Shown: positions 62,629-64,000 of the stretch, in pieces
Numbering within the stretch: position 1 is the stretch's first letter
Layout of the letters: each line of letters opens with the position of its first letter
From: Lactobacillus gasseri ATCC 33323 = JCM 1131
Lineage (GTDB): Bacteria; Bacillota; Bacilli; Lactobacillales; Lactobacillaceae
Reading direction: 5' to 3'
DNA: 64,000 nt
Assembly (NCBI RefSeq): GCF_000014425.1
Contig: NC_008530.1
Location: 992,001 to 1,056,000 of the forward strand
Notes under the pieces: model-generated
Database searches by the model: none
Seen by the model: the letters and a program-made list of their open reading frames with translations, nothing else
Told to the model about the DNA's origin: nothing
Made by a program: the position numbers and the translations under genes

Positions 62629-62670
62629 GATACAATGATAATATAAAGTATTTTATTTGAGGTGATACAT

Positions 62671-62946
62671 ATGACAACTACCGTAAGTTTAAGATTACCA
62701 GAAGATTTAAAGAAACAAGCAACAGATGTATTCAACGAATACGGTCTCGATTGGTCATCTGCAATGCGAATGATCTTAACTCAAGTCGTAAGTGAAAATG
62801 CAATTCCTGTTAATTTACATAGATATTCTGAAATTTCTCCTTCGATGAAATCAAATATTGATAGGTCACTTCAAGAATACAAAGCAGGAAATTATAAAAC
62901 CACAAACTCAGTAAAAGAGCTATTTGAGGAGTTAGATAAAGACTAA
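62671..62946 (+). CDS. RelB/DinJ family antitoxin
   Basis: 91 residues from ATG 62671, with GAGGTGA at 62659-62665; the frame is open further upstream but that lies within the ribosome site. The N-terminal ribbon-helix-helix is typical: MTTTVSLRLPEDLKKQATDVFNEYGLDWSSAMRMILTQVV, followed by a toxin-binding tail (SLQEYKAGNYKTTNSVKELFEELDKD). It neutralises the toxin encoded next and, with it, represses the operon at the palindrome upstream. The stop overlaps the toxin ATG by one base. Confidence 0.93.
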   Translation: MTTTVSLRLPEDLKKQATDVFNEYGLDWSSAMRMILTQVVSENAIPVNLHRYSEISPSMKSNIDRSLQEYKAGNYKTTNSVKELFEELDKD

Positions 62947-63251
62947 TGGCTCAAATTAACTACACTCCTCAATTTAAGCGAGATTATAAGAAGCTTAAAA
63001 GAAAACATTATGATTTGAATAAATTAAAAAATGTCATTCAATTACTTATTGACGAAAAATTTAAAATTCTTGTTGATAAATATGATGACCATCAACTAAA
63101 AGGTTCTTTAAGGTCACTACGTGCATTACATGTTGAGCATAATAAAGCTGGTAATTGGATTTTAGTTTATAAAATTCATAGCGGCAATTTAGAACTGTTA
63201 ACCATCGACTTGGTTTCTACTGGTTCCCACGATCATACTTATAGAACATAA
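62946..63251 (+). CDS. RelE/YafQ family mRNA interferase toxin
   Basis: 101 residues. YafQ-type features: YTPQFKRDYKKLKRKHYDLNKLKNVIQLL, DDHQLKGSLRSLRALHVEHNKAGNWILVYKI and LVSTGSHDHTY. The residues used for ribosome-dependent mRNA cutting in YafQ (His of DHxLKG, His of HVEH, Trp and the late His of TGSH) have counterparts. It inhibits translation when the antitoxin is degraded. Translation is coupled to the antitoxin by a one-base overlap. Confidence 0.92.
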   Translation: MAQINYTPQFKRDYKKLKRKHYDLNKLKNVIQLLIDEKFKILVDKYDDHQLKGSLRSLRALHVEHNKAGNWILVYKIHSGNLELLTIDLVSTGSHDHTYRT

Positions 63252-63277
63252 AGGAGAGCTTACTCCTTTTTATTTTT
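63250..63277 (+). terminator. Terminator of the toxin-antitoxin operon
   Basis: AAAGGAG and CTCCTTT form a short stem around AGCTTA, followed by a T-rich run; it overlaps the toxin stop codon. Confidence 0.65.
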
Positions 63278-63372
63278 CAATTATTTTCTTAACAGCTAGT
63301 GCAGTTAAAATTTCTTCCAGTTTCAAATCTACTGGGGTATATTCTGTATCAATACATTCATCCCAATAAATA
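63269..63372 (-). pseudogene. Possible C-terminal gene remnant
   Basis: A minus-strand frame without start reads FIYWDECIDTEYTPVDLKL, EEILTALAVKKIIEK, then stops at 63269. The composition is protein-like but the piece is short and begins next to the fic terminator. It may be a remnant or chance. No family recognised. Confidence 0.35.
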
Positions 63373-63401
63373 AAAAAGCAGGTTCATACAAGAATCTGCT
63401 T
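63372..63401 (-). terminator. Terminator of the fic gene
   Basis: On the minus strand AAAGCAGATTC pairs with GAACCTGCTTT (one mismatch) and is followed by TTTATTTATT. Confidence 0.7.
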
Positions 63402-63413
63402 TAATCTTACTAA

Positions 63414-64000
63414 TTACTTATCAAACTTATCCAATCTAGTTTGACTTTGTGCGAATTTTCTTTCTTTTTCAATCCTAGTTAACAAATCTATTCGCTTATC
63501 TAATTCATCTTGCTCATAATCAGCCACTAATTCAATAAATGACTCATAATTATCCTTAATTTGTGCTTGTTTTAAAGCTTCCATATAAGCATTTCGACTA
63601 ATCTTATCTGGTTGAATATTAATTATCAAATAACCATGCTTTACTAATTCAAAATTCATTAAAAGTCGTGCAGTTCGACTATTTCCATCTCTAAAGGGAT
63701 GAATAGTAACAAACTTCAAATGAAGCATAGCAGCCACTTTAACTGGGTGCTCTTTTCCCTCTACTTCTTGATACCACTGAATTAGTTTTTGCATGTCATT
63801 AGGAATATCACTTGGATCCGCATAATGTACTTCTGGTACGCCATTAGGCCATACTTTAATTTGACGATACTGACCAGCCTCTGCTCGTTTAGTAGGATTA
63901 TCAGAATAAGTTACTAGGCGATTAATATCACGAATAGCAATTTCATCAAGAGGCAATTTTCCAATTGCTAATTCTTGAACATAATCGTAAGCTCTACTCA
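63414..64000 (-). CDS. Fic family protein (5' end outside window)
   Basis: The frame is open to the window edge, so the start codon is missing; about 195 C-terminal residues are visible. The Fic core HLKFVTIHPFRDGNSRTARLLMNFELVKHGY holds the catalytic motif HPFxDGNxR with Ser where Gly is most common (GNSR). YSDNPTKRAEAGQYRQIKVWPNGVPEVHYADPSDIPNDMQKLIQWY upstream is the usual flap region. Fic enzymes attach AMP or other nucleotides to target proteins, sometimes as toxins with a small antitoxin; the region where an inhibitory helix could lie is not visible. It is next to a RelBE-type pair and close to remnants, typical of an accessory region. Confidence 0.9.
   Translation of the reverse strand, partial: SRAYDYVQELAIGKLPLDEIAIRDINRLVTYSDNPTKRAEAGQYRQIKVWPNGVPEVHYADPSDIPNDMQKLIQWYQEVEGKEHPVKVAAMLHLKFVTIHPFRDGNSRTARLLMNFELVKHGYLIINIQPDKISRNAYMEALKQAQIKDNYESFIELVADYEQDELDKRIDLLTRIEKERKFAQSQTRLDKFDK

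Noticed and set aside
1-64000. CRISPR array, prophage, insertion sequence or tRNA genes
   Set aside because: No regularly spaced repeats, transposase, phage structural genes or tRNA cloverleaf could be found by reading.

Overview
The window is 64 kb of AT-rich chromosomal DNA from a low-GC Gram-positive bacterium. The gene content points to a lactic acid bacterium of the Lactobacillus gasseri/johnsonii type: a mevalonate pathway operon with a type 2 IPP isomerase, RexAB/AddAB, GpsB, topoisomerase IV next to plsY, a Mn-dependent pyrophosphatase, and DNA-repair proteins without iron-sulfur ligands. The species is inferred, not proven. No phage, insertion sequence or CRISPR array is visible.

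Layout. 1-12.7 kb is mostly plus-strand housekeeping: aldo/keto reductase (partial), acetyltransferase, parE-parC, LysR, ppaC, recQ, cyclophilin and a YoaK-type membrane protein, with a DNA glycosylase-like gene and plsY on the minus strand. 12.79-14.07 kb holds no convincing gene but contains a 28-bp dif site (12833-12860) very close to that of Bacillus; a XerS-type recombinase follows. Right of this point coding switches to mostly minus strand, so the window probably spans the replication terminus. 16-36 kb: a surface protein, two DegV proteins, RqcH, an operon (membrane protein-fhs-lspA-rluD-carA-like-carB-like), a phosphoesterase, an rRNA methyltransferase, rnpB, gpsB, ypsA, and recU-PBP1A. 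36.7-49.8 kb is a long minus-strand run: nth, dnaD, asnS, ypmB-like, dinG, addA, addB. 49.9-53.9 kb is the mevalonate operon. 54-58.5 kb has two compact ABC exporter subunits divergent from a small regulated locus with two candidate peptide ORFs and an AAC(3)-family acyltransferase. 58.5-64 kb is accessory: rbsU-rbsD, ASCH protein, a nucleoside phosphorylase with an in-frame stop, gene remnants, two GNAT acetyltransferases, a RelB/RelE-type toxin-antitoxin pair and a partial Fic gene.

Most notable points. (1) The carA/carB genes sit where the pyr operon normally follows rluD, but both encode full-length proteins that have lost their catalytic residues: the CarA Cys and His, and the CarB ATP-grasp metal ligands and arginines. 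They look like a retained pseudoenzyme pair. (2) A B. subtilis-like dif lies 1.2 kb from a XerS-type recombinase whose second catalytic His is Gln. (3) Direct repeats spaced exactly 21 bp precede an extended -10 promoter and short peptide ORFs beside an ABC exporter pair and an acyltransferase, suggesting either a peptide-signalling/modified-peptide locus or a leader-peptide-regulated resistance locus. (4) Nth and AddB both lack the Fe-S ligand cysteines; AddB has no cysteine at all. (5) Several broken genes mark 60-63.4 kb as a decaying region.
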